Shown: positions 39,090-49,549 of the stretch, in pieces
Layout: every line of letters begins with the position of its first letter
Position numbering within the stretch: the stretch's first letter is position 1
Assembly: GCA_023934045.1 (NCBI GenBank)
Contig: CP097583.1
Location: 1 to 64,000 of the forward strand
Direction: 5' to 3'
DNA length: 64,000 nucleotides
Source: Candidatus Phytoplasma vitis
GTDB taxonomy: Bacteria; Bacillota_I; Bacilli_A; Acholeplasmatales; Acholeplasmataceae
Made by a program: the position numbers and the translations under genes
The notes under the pieces: model-generated
Database searches by the model: none
Seen by the model: the letters and a program-made list of their open reading frames with translations, nothing else
What the model was told of the DNA's origin: nothing

Positions 39090-40787
39090 ATGTTTCGAAT
39101 AAATAATTTAAATAAAAGTTATGTTGCAAAAGGTGGTTTTATTACGCCAGCTTTATGCAATGTTTCGCTTATCTTACCTGATAAAGGAATGTGTTTTGTT
39201 TTAGGAAAATCAGGCTCTGGAAAATCTACTTTTTTTAATATCTTAACTGGAATAGATACTTTTAGCGATGGACAAGTTAGTGTTGCTAAAACTGATATTA
39301 CTAATTTTAATCAAAGACTTTTAGATAATTATCGTAATGGGATGATTGGTTTTGTTTTTCAAGAATTTAATTTAATGGAAGATATGACTGTATTCGAAAA
39401 TATTATTTTGACTAATCAATTGCAAAATAAAAAACCTGATATTAATTTAATTTATAATTTATTTGAAAAAGTAAATTTAGATAAAAGTTTTTTGAATCGT
39501 AAAATAAATCAACTTTCAGGAGGACAAAGACAAAGAGTAGGAATCGTAAGAGCTTTAGTAAAAAATCCTAATATTATTTTCGCAGATGAACCTACTGGTA
39601 ATCTTGATAGTGAATCATCTAGTCAAGTTTTTGATTTATTAAAAGATTTATCTAAAGAAAAATTAGTAATTGTTGTGTCTCATGATAATGAAAATGCTTA
39701 TAAATATGCAGATCGTATAATTGAAATGAAAGACGGTCAAATAATATCTGATTGTATACGTAAACATAATATTAAAGATAAAGTACAAGAAGAAAATTCT
39801 TTGAAAGTAGGGCAAACTTTAACTAAAGAAATGTTAAATAATTTACAAAAAACAAAGATAAATCAAAATAATCATTTTTCAAATAATTTCTCACCAACTG
39901 ATTCAAATAAAATTATCCAAGAAAGAAACGATTTTATTTCTTCTCCTAGTCGTTTACCTTTGAATTTTATTTTTAAAAATGCTTTGAAAAGTTTTAAAAA
40001 TAAAAAATTCTTTTTAATTTTAACCACTATAGTAACTATATTTGTTACACTTTTTTTCAGTTACATTTGTTTTGATTTGTTGGCTTTCAAAAAGAATGGA
40101 TTCATTACTCATATGGAAAAAATATCACAATGGGACGAAAAAGACACGAGAGGATTGGCTTTTGATACATTTGTTCGTCAAAGTTCTAGAATTGTTCTTG
40201 GTGTGGTTGGGCTAGTTACTAATAAATGGTTTTTATTTTTTATCACATTCATTCCTGGTATAATGATTTTGCTTTATTTTCATATGAGCGCTAAATTACA
40301 AAATCGTAAAATAGGTATTTTAAGATCTTTAGGTTCTAATGGTATTAATGTTGGAAAAATTTTTTTTACAGAGGGCTTTATTTTCGCACTTATACAAACA
40401 TTTTTGATTTTTATTTTAACATTATTTTTGGCATATCCCTTGGTTTTTAGTTCTGTTACTATGAGCCCAATATTAGAAGCAGATGTAGATAATCATTTTG
40501 AGGACCATTTATCTGAATGGAATATGCAATTGGTTAGTACAGACAGCAAATCTATAAAATCATTAAAATCATTAATATCGTTATTAAGTAATAATAGTTC
40601 TAATTATTGGGTTAATTTTATTATAAATTCATATTTTCCTTTTTTAATTTGGCACCCTATTTTAAGAAGTTTATATTTCATTCTTTTAAATTTTAGTTTT
40701 ATTTTCTTTTTAACAATTTGTTTTACATTTTTTATTATTTACAAATGGTCTACGAAAAAACCAATTGATATTTTAAATAATAGATAA
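39090..40787 (+). CDS. Fused ABC exporter: ATPase plus FtsX-type permease (MacB/LolCDE-like)
   Basis: The 565-residue protein has the ATPase first (about 1-225): Walker [11 protein letters not shown]-loop FQEFN, signature [11 protein letters not shown], Walker [14 protein letters not shown] and VVSHD. A variable linker (about 230-290) precedes a membrane helix (about 308-328) and the FtsX-like region with helices around 382-398, 427-455 and 530-550; [13 protein letters not shown] is the usual cytosolic coupling segment. MacB-like systems export peptides or lipoproteins. The extracellular domain is short. An out-of-frame ATG (39079) overlaps the start with a tiny frame MNDICFE. Confidence 0.88.
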   Translation: MFRINNLNKSYVAKGGFITPALCNVSLILPDKGMCFVLGKSGSGKSTFFNILTGIDTFSDGQVSVAKTDITNFNQRLLDNYRNGMIGFVFQEFNLMEDMTVFENIILTNQLQNKKPDINLIYNLFEKVNLDKSFLNRKINQLSGGQRQRVGIVRALVKNPNIIFADEPTGNLDSESSSQVFDLLKDLSKEKLVIVVSHDNENAYKYADRIIEMKDGQIISDCIRKHNIKDKVQEENSLKVGQTLTKEMLNNLQKTKINQNNHFSNNFSPTDSNKIIQERNDFISSPSRLPLNFIFKNALKSFKNKKFFLILTTIVTIFVTLFFSYICFDLLAFKKNGFITHMEKISQWDEKDTRGLAFDTFVRQSSRIVLGVVGLVTNKWFLFFITFIPGIMILLYFHMSAKLQNRKIGILRSLGSNGINVGKIFFTEGFIFALIQTFLIFILTLFLAYPLVFSSVTMSPILEADVDNHFEDHLSEWNMQLVSTDSKSIKSLKSLISLLSNNSSNYWVNFIINSYFPFLIWHPILRSLYFILLNFSFIFFLTICFTFFIIYKWSTKKPIDILNNR

Positions 40788-40796
40788 TTATTTTAT

Positions 40797-40828
40797 AAAA
40801 AACCGCTTAATTAGCGGTTTTTTATTTA
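40797..40828 (+). terminator. Terminator of the ABC exporter gene
   Basis: AAAAAACCGC-TTAATTA-GCGGTTTTTT, the only GC-core terminator in this part of the window. Confidence 0.9.
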
Positions 40829-40895
40829 TATATCAAGTTAAAAAAATTAAGACTAAGAAATAAAAACATATATATACTTTCGATTATGTATTTTT

Positions 40896-41498
40896 TTATA
40901 AAAAAGAAACAAATTCTTTAGGATTTAATTTAAAAGTTTTTTTATTTTTTATAACATCTTTTTCGGCTTTCCCCACAGCAATCAAAATCATAGGAGCATA
41001 AAAATCAGGAATATTAAAAAGAGTGTTTATTTTTTTAAAATCACATCCACCCATAAAACAAGAATTATATCCAAAATTTTGAAGAGTCAAAACAAAATTA
41101 AGAGAAACAATTCCACCTTCTAAAAAAATTTCATTTTGCAATCGATTGAAACTTATATTATCAAAATAATGCTTTATTTTATTCATTATAATTTCTTTAG
41201 TTTCGTTAGTCATTTCTCCATTTAATACTTTTTGACTATAAATATATTCTCCTGAATTTTTTTTATTTAAATTTCCGCATATTAAAACTATAGCAGAACT
41301 AGTTTCTAATTGAACCGAATTACCTTGAAGAACTTGTTTTAATTTTTTTTTATTTTCTTCACTTTCAAAAACAAAAAAACGCCAAGGTTGTAAATTAAAA
41401 GAAGAAGGAGTATAACGAATATCATTAAAAATTTTTAACCATGTATCATAAGTTATTTTATGATTTTTTTGGAATATTCTAACTGTTTCAATACGCAT
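40896..41498 (-). CDS. Nitroreductase family flavoprotein
   Basis: About 200 residues with the FMN-binding start RYTPSSFNLQPWRFFV and a C-terminal segment LIAVGKAEKD, both typical of NAD(P)H-dependent nitroreductases. The central GIVSLNFVLTLQNFGYNSCFMG fits the dimer and FMN region. The frame extends to 41576, but ATG 41498 (MRIETVRIFQKNH) has AAAGGA upstream and gives a natural start. It could detoxify quinones or nitro compounds; substrate unknown. Confidence 0.88.
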   Translation of the reverse strand: MRIETVRIFQKNHKITYDTWLKIFNDIRYTPSSFNLQPWRFFVFESEENKKKLKQVLQGNSVQLETSSAIVLICGNLNKKNSGEYIYSQKVLNGEMTNETKEIIMNKIKHYFDNISFNRLQNEIFLEGGIVSLNFVLTLQNFGYNSCFMGGCDFKKINTLFNIPDFYAPMILIAVGKAEKDVIKNKKTFKLNPKEFVSFL

Positions 41499-41672
41499 AA
41501 AATATTTTCCTTTAAATATTTTTTTTATTATTTTGCTTAAAATATCAAATAATAAAAAATTAAATAAACAAAACAATTTAAATTACAAAATCACTTAATT
41601 AAAGTGTATTTTTTTAAAAAAAATAATTTCATCAATTTAATAAAATAAAAAAAATTTTTATAATTGAGAAAT

Positions 41673-43604
41673 TTATTTTTTTTCTATAATAATTTTATTT
41701 AACATTTGAATAAAATCATCAACAAACAATTTTTCTTGTTTATTACTTTGATATTTTCTAAAAGTTAACAAATTACTTTTTATTTCTTGGTCACCTATAA
41801 CTATTTGATAAGGAATTTTACTTTTTTGTGCTTCTTTTATTTTATAACTTAAACTTAATTCTTTATCATTTAACTCTACTCTGAAATTATTTTTAATTAA
41901 TAAATTTTTAATTTTTTTAACGTGTTCTAAATGAAATTGATTATTCACAGGGATTAAAACAATTTGTACAGGAGCAAGCCATAAAGGGAAAGCTCCTTTA
42001 TTTTTTTCCATCAAATAAGAAATAAATCTTTCTAAAGTAGAAATAATAGCTCTATGAATTACAATAGGGGTAATTTTTTTATTATCAGGACCTACAAAAC
42101 TTAAATTAAAATTTTGTGGTAATAAAAAATCTAATTGAATAGTTGATAAAGTTTCTTCATTGTTTAAAGCAGTTAAAACTTGAATATCTAATTTAGGACC
42201 GTAAAAAGCAGCATCTCCTTGAACTTCTTTAAAAGGGATTTTATTATCTATTAATATTTCTCTTAAAATAGATTCTGATTTTTTCCATATTAAATCATTA
42301 TCAAAATATTTATTTTTATTTAAAACATCTCTTGTGCTTAAATTAAAGCTATATTCTGTAATATCAAAATCTTTATAAACTTCTAAAATAAAATTAATAA
42401 TTTGAGTAATTTGTTCTTTAATTTGGTTTTCATGAATAAAAATATGAGCATCATTCAAAGTCATTTCTCTTGTTCTTTGTAAACCAGAAACAGCTCCTGA
42501 ATGTTCATAACGATGCATCATTCCTAATTCTGCAATTTTAAAAGGTAATTCTTTATAACTACGTAATTGTTTTTTAAAAATCATCATATGATGAGGGCAA
42601 TTCATAGGGCGTAAAACTAATTTTTCTTTATTAGCAAGATCCATTATTGGAAACATATTTTCTTTATAAAGTTCTAAATGACCAGATTGTTCATATAATT
42701 TAGTGTTAGCTAAAATAGGAGTATAAACATGTTGATAATCATAATTAAGCTCTTTATCAATAATATATCTTTCTATAATGCGTCTAACAGTAGCCCCGTT
42801 AGGTAACCAAAAAGGAAGTCCTAAACCTACTTCTGGCGATAACATGAAAAAATTTTGTTCTTTGTTAATATTTTTATGATCCCTTTGTTTTCTTTCTGTT
42901 AATAAATTTAAATGTTTTTTTAAATCTTTTTTATTAAAAAAAGAAACTCCATAAATTCTTGTTAAATAATGATTATTAATATCACCTTTAAAATAAGAAC
43001 CAGATATTGTTAATAATTTAAAATTTTTTATAATATTAGTATTAGTCAAAAGAACATTTTCTAAATGCAAATCTTCAAAGTCTTGACAAGAATAAATATC
43101 AATTAAATCAATATCTTTATTTTTTTTTAATATTGATAGTTTATATTTATTGAAAGTAAATTTATCACATGCTTCTTTATGAGTTATTTGTTTTTTAATA
43201 ATATCTAATTTTTCTTGAGAAATTTGTTGCATCATTTTTTCTATCGCAGATAAATCATTATGAGAAAAAACAATATCTTTAAAATCTACTTCGCAATAAA
43301 AACCTTCTTTATGACATGATATCGTAACTAAAAGAGAATCAGGATAAATTTTTTTAATAGCTTGTAATGTTAAAAAAGCCGTATTATAATTCAAAATTTT
43401 TAAACTTTCTGGATGTTCTGAAGTTATAATTTCTAAATCTCCATCAGTATCTAATTTTGTTTTTAAATCGATTAGTTTTTTATTGAAATAAGCTGCTATT
43501 GGTTTTTGAGAAAAATTCATTTGATTTTGTTCTATAATTTCTAAAACATTAATTCCTTCCGAAAATGTTTTAGTTAAACCATTTTTAATTTTGATATTAA
43601 TCAT
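41673..43604 (-). CDS. thrS: Threonyl-tRNA synthetase
   Basis: Charges tRNA-Thr. Order: TGS domain (1-60), an editing domain (about 60-230) in which the usual HxxxH and KxLxxR-type residues are less clear, the class II catalytic core (GLPFWLPNGATVRR, MNCPHHMMIF, YRELPFKIAELG-like segment, RTREMTLNDAHIF with motif 2, and VIHRAIISTLERF for motif 3) and the anticodon-binding domain (LAPVQIVLIPV). 643 residues, full length. Editing activity should not be assumed without alignment. Confidence 0.95.
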   Translation of the reverse strand: MINIKIKNGLTKTFSEGINVLEIIEQNQMNFSQKPIAAYFNKKLIDLKTKLDTDGDLEIITSEHPESLKILNYNTAFLTLQAIKKIYPDSLLVTISCHKEGFYCEVDFKDIVFSHNDLSAIEKMMQQISQEKLDIIKKQITHKEACDKFTFNKYKLSILKKNKDIDLIDIYSCQDFEDLHLENVLLTNTNIIKNFKLLTISGSYFKGDINNHYLTRIYGVSFFNKKDLKKHLNLLTERKQRDHKNINKEQNFFMLSPEVGLGLPFWLPNGATVRRIIERYIIDKELNYDYQHVYTPILANTKLYEQSGHLELYKENMFPIMDLANKEKLVLRPMNCPHHMMIFKKQLRSYKELPFKIAELGMMHRYEHSGAVSGLQRTREMTLNDAHIFIHENQIKEQITQIINFILEVYKDFDITEYSFNLSTRDVLNKNKYFDNDLIWKKSESILREILIDNKIPFKEVQGDAAFYGPKLDIQVLTALNNEETLSTIQLDFLLPQNFNLSFVGPDNKKITPIVIHRAIISTLERFISYLMEKNKGAFPLWLAPVQIVLIPVNNQFHLEHVKKIKNLLIKNNFRVELNDKELSLSYKIKEAQKSKIPYQIVIGDQEIKSNLLTFRKYQSNKQEKLFVDDFIQMLNKIIIEKK

Positions 43605-43730
43605 TTTAAATTTATAATTCCTTTTTTATTTTTATCTGAATAACAGAAATTATATATAAAATTAATATTAAATAAAATAAAAAAACAAATTTTTAATTAA
43701 TTATTATATTTACTATTAATTTTAATATTT

Positions 43731-45104
43731 TTATTTTCCTAAACAAAAATTAGAAAATAATTCATTTAGTAATCCATCTGGAATATTTTTACCTAAAATA
43801 TTATTTAAAGCGTCATAAGCTTCTTTTAAATTAATGGTATGAATATCAATAGGCATTTGATTTTCGATATCTAAAAGAATATTCTGTAAAGATGTTAAAG
43901 CGATATTGATTTGTTGAATATGTCTAGCGTTAGATAAATAATTGAAATCTTTATCTTGAATTTGATCTAATTGAAAAATTTTTAAAATATTATTTTTTAA
44001 ATCTTCAATACCTTCTTGAGTATGATTAGAAATAGAAACCATTTCTTTTAAATTTGGCTCCAAATTAATTTTTGAAGGTAAATCAGATTTACTACCTACT
44101 ATAATTCTAGGATATTTTTGAGTTAATTCAAGTAATATTGCATCATCTTTTTCTAAATAATTACTTTTATCTAACAATAATAAAACTAAATCTGCTTTTT
44201 GTAAAAGTTGTTTAGTCTTTTCAACTCCTATTTTTTCTATAGGATCATTAGTTTCATGAACTCCTGCTGTATCGATTAAAAACAAAGAAACCCCTTTAAT
44301 ATTTAAAAAGCCATCTACATAATCTCTGGTAGTTCCTGCGATGTCAGACACAATCGCTCTTTTTTCTTGTAACAAAACATTTAATAAACTCGATTTGCCT
44401 ACATTTGGTTTCCCAATAATTAAAGTTTGGATGCCGTTTTTTAAAAAACGATTTTTAAAATATAAATTTAAAATTTTTTCCATTTGAGTAATCAATTCTT
44501 GAACTTGAGGTAAAATAATTTCATTAGTCATTTGTTGAATATCGAAATATTCAGGATAATCAATATTAACTTCTATTTGCCCTATGATTTTCATAATTTT
44601 CTTATTTAAATGTTCTACCAATTGAGAATTTTTTTTATGCAAACCTAAATTAGATAATTTCACGACATTTTCGTTTTGAGCAAAAATTAAATCCATAATG
44701 GATTCCGCTTGAATTAAATCTATTTTATTATTTAAAAAAGCCCTTTTACTAAATTCTCCTGGTTGAGCTAATCTAATATTTAAAGATAAAATTCTCTCTA
44801 ATAACAACTGTGTTATTAAAATACCACCATGTCCCTGAACTTCAACCACATCTTCACCAGTAAAAGAATGAGGTTTTTTAAAAACAGAAATTAAAACCTC
44901 ATCCAAAATATTTTGATTTTGATCTAAAATAAAACCATAATGAATAGTATGTGAAGGTGCTTTTAACAAATCCCAATTTTTTTTTGCACTTTTAAAAATT
45001 TTATTAATATTTTGTATCGCTTCTGATCCACTAACTCTTATCACACTAATACTTCCGGTTCCTAAAGGAGTAGCGATAGCAGCGATATTATCATGATCAA
45101 ACAT
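43731..45104 (-). CDS. mnmE: tRNA modification GTPase MnmE
   Basis: With MnmG, makes the cmnm5 modification at U34 of tRNAs. Residues 1-120 hold the N-terminal folate-binding domain, including [20 protein letters not shown] and [11 protein letters not shown]; a helical domain follows; the inserted G domain has [26 protein letters not shown] and SKSD (NKxD variant); the C-terminus ends FCLGK, the conserved FCIGK tail with the catalytic Cys. 457 residues, full length. Confidence 0.96.
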   Translation of the reverse strand: MFDHDNIAAIATPLGTGSISVIRVSGSEAIQNINKIFKSAKKNWDLLKAPSHTIHYGFILDQNQNILDEVLISVFKKPHSFTGEDVVEVQGHGGILITQLLLERILSLNIRLAQPGEFSKRAFLNNKIDLIQAESIMDLIFAQNENVVKLSNLGLHKKNSQLVEHLNKKIMKIIGQIEVNIDYPEYFDIQQMTNEIILPQVQELITQMEKILNLYFKNRFLKNGIQTLIIGKPNVGKSSLLNVLLQEKRAIVSDIAGTTRDYVDGFLNIKGVSLFLIDTAGVHETNDPIEKIGVEKTKQLLQKADLVLLLLDKSNYLEKDDAILLELTQKYPRIIVGSKSDLPSKINLEPNLKEMVSISNHTQEGIEDLKNNILKIFQLDQIQDKDFNYLSNARHIQQINIALTSLQNILLDIENQMPIDIHTINLKEAYDALNNILGKNIPDGLLNELFSNFCLGK

Positions 45105-45145
45105 AATCTTAATTTTTTACCTCATTGAAATCAACATAAATAAAA

Positions 45146-46093
45146 TTATTTTGGATTATTTTCGCAATTAAATTTTTGAATAGATGCTTTTATTAATTGA
45201 ATAATTTCATTTAATTGTTCGTTTGTTTTCAGAATCACTCCACAAGCTTTTTGATGACCGCCGCCACCAAATTGATGCGCGATATCACTTATTTCTGGGC
45301 CTTGAGTACGAATACTTAATTTAAAAATACCATTAGGTAATTCGAAAATAAATGCCCACACAGGATTATTTTCAACATAACTTAAAATATTTAACATCGA
45401 AAAAGCTTGTTCAATATTGATATTAAATTGTTGAATGGTTTGACTAGAAAATTTAAAATAAATTAAACCTTCTTCAGTAACACAATTATTGCATACATAA
45501 CCTTGAAATTTTAATAAATCTAAACTTTTAAAATTTATTTTTTGATCGATTTCAAAAACATCAAAACCATATTCTAATAAACTAGCTCCACATTTTAAAG
45601 TATTAGAATTGACTCTTGAGAAACGAAAATTACCTGTATCAGTGACTATACCTGTATATATAGGTAAAGCTCCTTTTTGAGTTAATTTGAAATGATGATA
45701 TTTTTTAAAATGATAAATCATTTCAGAACAAGAAGCGAAATTACTATCGATCCATTCATATTCACCAATTTTTTCTATAAATAAATGATGATCAATTCGA
45801 ATAATCATTTTTCCTAATTTATATCTAGGATCGCTGATCACTGAACTTTGGCCACAATCGACAACAAATACTAAAGCTTCTTTATAAGTATCATCTGTGA
45901 TTTGATCTTTGATACCTAAAAAGGATAATTTAGGTTCTTCTTCTCCAACAACATAAACTTTTTTATGGGGATAAGTGGCCATAATTATATCTTTCAAACC
46001 GAATTGAGAACCATAACAATCTCCATCAGGTTTTTTATGACCATGAATAATAATTGTATCATTCAGTTCAATTTGTTTTTTAATAAATTCCAT
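45146..46093 (-). CDS. nrnA: DHH/DHHA1 bifunctional oligoribonuclease and pAp phosphatase (NrnA-like)
   Basis: NrnA degrades short RNAs and pAp. The 315-residue protein has HGHKKPDGDCYGS, the metal-binding DCGQS, IDHH (DHH motif), IVTDTGNFRFS and the C-terminal DHHA1 signature FGGGGHQKACG. AAAGGATGA precedes the ATG. Close to mnmE and the importer genes on the same strand. A second DHH protein, with a different architecture, is at 14086. Confidence 0.9.
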   Translation of the reverse strand: MEFIKKQIELNDTIIIHGHKKPDGDCYGSQFGLKDIIMATYPHKKVYVVGEEEPKLSFLGIKDQITDDTYKEALVFVVDCGQSSVISDPRYKLGKMIIRIDHHLFIEKIGEYEWIDSNFASCSEMIYHFKKYHHFKLTQKGALPIYTGIVTDTGNFRFSRVNSNTLKCGASLLEYGFDVFEIDQKINFKSLDLLKFQGYVCNNCVTEEGLIYFKFSSQTIQQFNINIEQAFSMLNILSYVENNPVWAFIFELPNGIFKLSIRTQGPEISDIAHQFGGGGHQKACGVILKTNEQLNEIIQLIKASIQKFNCENNPK

Positions 46094-46212
46094 GTTAATA
46101 TCATCCTTTTTGATAAAATTTTATAATTGTTAATGTTTGATTTTGAAATAATTTGCATTGAATGAAAGAATGATATTGATTCAAAAAATATCTTCATATC
46201 TAAATGATTTTT

Positions 46213-47706
46213 TTAATTTGTCAATATTCTTTGAATAGCTTCATTTAATAATTCTTCAATTCTTTTTTCTTGATTGACATCTTTGTCGTCAATCGTTAAA
46301 ATGTCTATAAATAAATCTGCTATAATATTTCTAAAAAAATCTGAATTTTCAAAAATTGAAGTAGTAAAAAAATTGTTGTTTTCTGCATTCTTTAAAATAA
46401 AATTTTCAAAAAAATCTTTTCTTAATGTTTGTAATTCTGTCTTTTCATTTGATATATGATTCGTATATCTCTCATTAATTTTTTCTTGAGGAACTTTACG
46501 TGTAATATTAAAAAATTTATTTTCTTTTAAAAATTCTTTATAAACATCTTCAGAAGTTAAATATTTTAAAAAAAACCAAGAAGCTAACATTTCGTCTTCA
46601 TTTTGAGAATAAAATAAATTAACATTGGAACCTTGTAAAATATTTTGATTTGACTTATCATTAAAAGTAGGTATATTTGTATAACCTAAATTAGGAATAA
46701 AATCATTTTTGATACATAAAGTTTCTAATCTTCTTGTGGATGTAATATAAAAAGCGGTATTGTTGTTCATAATAAGTTCAGGAACTTTATCTTCTTCACC
46801 AGTTAATTTTCCTAAAGTGAAATATTTGGCATCATATTTGTCTTTAAAATCTTTTAATAATTCTGTAACTTCAGGTTTGTTTAAAAATTCTTTAGTGCTT
46901 TCTTTTGTTATGGGGTAATTTATTCCTTTTTGTTTCGTAGAAATGATAAATAAATTAGTTTCACTATCAACAACTATGGGTATAAAATCTTTTTGATTTA
47001 AAACTTTTAATTTTGCAGATATTTGATCCATTTCCTCCCATGTCAGTAAATCTTTTTTTATTTTACCTTGATCATTTATTAATTGATCTAATTCCTTATT
47101 CTGACAAGATTCTCTGGCTTTTTTTAATAAATCTTTATTATAAAACATAATTTCTGTTGTTTTTAAAAAAGGTAAATAATAATTTTCTTCTTTATCTTCT
47201 ATTTGGATCTTTTCAAAATAACATTTTAAAAAATCATTTTGAAAATCTGCATCTTTTTTTATAAAAATATCTAAAGGAAGTACTTTATTAGATTTATGAT
47301 AAAAGCCTACATGATCCGGATAAGAAACAACTAAATTAGGTTGTTTATCCACAGTTAAAGCGTTAGAAACATGTTTAAAAATTTGGCCCCAATTACCTTT
47401 ATTATCTGCTAAAACCTCGATACCAGGATATTTTTCTTGAAAGTCTTTAATAATTTTTTTTAATACTGTGGCTTCTTTATCATATAAATTATGCCAAAAA
47501 GTAATTTTAACCTTTTTTTTAGGATTACGATTTTCAAAATTTGCTTTAGCTTTTTCGAATCGTTCTTCTGTTAATATAAAAGGTTTTCCTTTTAAATTGT
47601 TTTTGTTAGAAATAGCCATTATATTAAATATACAAGCAATAAGAAATAACAATAAAAAATAACCGAAAAGAAATAAAAAATTTTTGATTTTATCCCTTGA
47701 TACCAC
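46213..47706 (-). CDS. Solute-binding lipoprotein of a sugar-type ABC importer
   Basis: The 498-residue protein (from GTG 47706) has a basic N-terminus, a hydrophobic segment with lipobox LIAC (Cys 25) and an extracellular body resembling the family 1 extracellular solute-binding proteins: KKVKITFWHNLYDKE, KDFQEKYPGIEVLADNKGNWGQIF and WFFLKYLTSEDVYKEFLKEN. I chose GTG over the TTG at 47727 because CAGGAG lies nine bases upstream; the start overlaps the permease end by 17 bases. The substrate (sugar, glycerol-3-phosphate or similar) cannot be read from sequence. Confidence 0.88.
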   Translation of the reverse strand: MVSRDKIKNFLFLFGYFLLLFLIACIFNIMAISNKNNLKGKPFILTEERFEKAKANFENRNPKKKVKITFWHNLYDKEATVLKKIIKDFQEKYPGIEVLADNKGNWGQIFKHVSNALTVDKQPNLVVSYPDHVGFYHKSNKVLPLDIFIKKDADFQNDFLKCYFEKIQIEDKEENYYLPFLKTTEIMFYNKDLLKKARESCQNKELDQLINDQGKIKKDLLTWEEMDQISAKLKVLNQKDFIPIVVDSETNLFIISTKQKGINYPITKESTKEFLNKPEVTELLKDFKDKYDAKYFTLGKLTGEEDKVPELIMNNNTAFYITSTRRLETLCIKNDFIPNLGYTNIPTFNDKSNQNILQGSNVNLFYSQNEDEMLASWFFLKYLTSEDVYKEFLKENKFFNITRKVPQEKINERYTNHISNEKTELQTLRKDFFENFILKNAENNNFFTTSIFENSDFFRNIIADLFIDILTIDDKDVNQEKRIEELLNEAIQRILTN

Positions 47707-48601
47707 TTTTATTTTCTCCTGAGACAATATATTTTCTAAAAAAAATAAAAATCAAAATCAAAGGTATGTTAATTAAAAAAGCCACCGCCATTTGAATATT
47801 TATATTTTCCCCTATTTCATTATCAAAAGTTTTTCTAGCCATATTAGTTAATAATTTAGCTCCCATTAATTCTGGCCAAGCATAAGCGTTCCAAGTAGCC
47901 ACTATTCTAAAAATAACAGTTACAATAATACTCGATTTCGTAATAGGAACTAAGATTTTCCAAAGATACTTCCAATTACTAGCGCCATCTATTTTAGAGC
48001 TATAATATAATTCTTTCGGAACATTATTAAAAGTTATTAATAAATGTAAAATATGAACAATATTAATCAAATAAGGCATAATTAAAGCGTAATCCGTCCC
48101 AAACATGACTCTTGAGCCTCTACCATAATCAACCCAACCCAAATTAGAAACAATTCTATAATTAATGATGGTTAATGTTTCGCTCGTTGTCATTAAAGCT
48201 AAATATAATAACAATTTGATGATAGATTTATAACGAAAATGAAAAATATTACTTAAAGCATAAGCGGTCACAATAGAACAAAAAGTTCCCAATAAAGTAG
48301 ATAAAAAAGTAACTCTCAAAGTATTCCAAAAATAAGGTATAAATTGGAATTGGCCTCGGAAAGCTTTTCCGTAATTTTCTAGAAAATGTAATCCGTTTTG
48401 AGGTAATGATAAGGCATTATCCTGAATAATTTCTAATGGTGTTTTTGTCGATGTAATGAACATCAAGTAAAAAGGTAAAATAAATAAAAAAGTAACTAAA
48501 AACAAAAATAAATATTTCAAAAGAGATAAAAAATCAATTTTTTTAATTCTCATTATTAAATTATGCCAAACATTTAATAAAGGTTTTTTTATACTATTCA
48601 T
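47690..48601 (-). CDS. ugpE: ABC importer permease (UgpE/MalG-like)
   Basis: Second inner-membrane permease of the importer. The 303-residue protein has about six helices (FLFLVTFLFILPFYLMF first), and the EAA motif here is KIDGASNWKYLWKILVPITKSSI. It begins 21 bases after the sister permease and overlaps the binding-protein gene. ugp-type naming is conventional; sugar substrate unproven. Confidence 0.85.
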   Translation of the reverse strand: MNSIKKPLLNVWHNLIMRIKKIDFLSLLKYLFLFLVTFLFILPFYLMFITSTKTPLEIIQDNALSLPQNGLHFLENYGKAFRGQFQFIPYFWNTLRVTFLSTLLGTFCSIVTAYALSNIFHFRYKSIIKLLLYLALMTTSETLTIINYRIVSNLGWVDYGRGSRVMFGTDYALIMPYLINIVHILHLLITFNNVPKELYYSSKIDGASNWKYLWKILVPITKSSIIVTVIFRIVATWNAYAWPELMGAKLLTNMARKTFDNEIGENINIQMAVAFLINIPLILIFIFFRKYIVSGENKSGIKG

Positions 48602-48622
48602 TATATTTTTATAACCTTTAAA

Positions 48623-49549
48623 TTAATTTATTTTCTTTTTAGAAAAGATAAAACTTGTGATCGTAAATAAAATAGAAATTATAAATAATATAATTGCCGC
48701 TGTTGTTCCTTTAGCATAAGATTCAAAAGCCGAACTCGATAATTGATGATAAATATAACCCACGATTGTTCTTATTTTATAATTATGATTATGTCCAAAT
48801 AAACCCACAACAGATTCATATTCTTTAAAAACAGCTAACATCTCTATAATAAATTGATAAAAAATAACAGATTTAATCAAAGGCAAAGTGATTTTAGTAA
48901 AAATACGCCATCTAGAAGCTCCGTCAATTTTAGCGGCAGCATAATATGATTTATCAATGTCTTGTAAAGCTAAAACAAAAACAAAAATTTTAAAAGATAG
49001 TCTATTCCAAATATTATATAAAATTAAAACAAACATTTTGTGACTATAAGGCGCGGTTCTATTAATCCATTCATGGTTAGAACCAAAACCTAATTTTCCT
49101 ATAAATGTATTAAATAAACCATTGGGTTTATCAGAACTAATGCCAAAATTATAATAAAAGAAAATACCAAAAATCATTCCCATAACTACATTATTAGAAA
49201 TTAAAGGCAAGAAAAAAAAAGTTTTAAAAGTATTTTTAAAAAAATAATTTTTCACATTATTTAAAGCTAAGGCGATCATTAAAGCAATAAAAATAGAAAT
49301 CGGAACTACTACAACAACTAATATTAAAGTATTTTTCAAAGCATAAAGAAATTCTGTATCTTGAAAAACTTTTTGATAATTAATAAAACTGATAGGAAAA
49401 TGACAAGTATCACTAAATTTATCATAATGAGTAAAAGAAATAATGAAAACTTTAACTAAAGGATAAAAAGTAAAAATAGTCAAAATAATCAAAGCAGGAG
49501 TTAAATAAAACCAATGATTATTTTTTTTCTGATTGATAATATTAAACAT
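48623..49549 (-). CDS. ugpA: ABC importer permease (UgpA/MalF-like)
   Basis: The first permease of the importer. The 308-residue protein begins WFYLTPALIILTIFTFYPL with the first helix and carries the coupling-helix EAA motif AAKIDGASRWRIFTKITLPLIKSV. About six helices in total. Its start overlaps with the end of the ATPase gene at adjacent bases (49549/49550). Confidence 0.87.
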   Translation of the reverse strand: MFNIINQKKNNHWFYLTPALIILTIFTFYPLVKVFIISFTHYDKFSDTCHFPISFINYQKVFQDTEFLYALKNTLILVVVVVPISIFIALMIALALNNVKNYFFKNTFKTFFFLPLISNNVVMGMIFGIFFYYNFGISSDKPNGLFNTFIGKLGFGSNHEWINRTAPYSHKMFVLILYNIWNRLSFKIFVFVLALQDIDKSYYAAAKIDGASRWRIFTKITLPLIKSVIFYQFIIEMLAVFKEYESVVGLFGHNHNYKIRTIVGYIYHQLSSSAFESYAKGTTAAIILFIISILFTITSFIFSKKKIN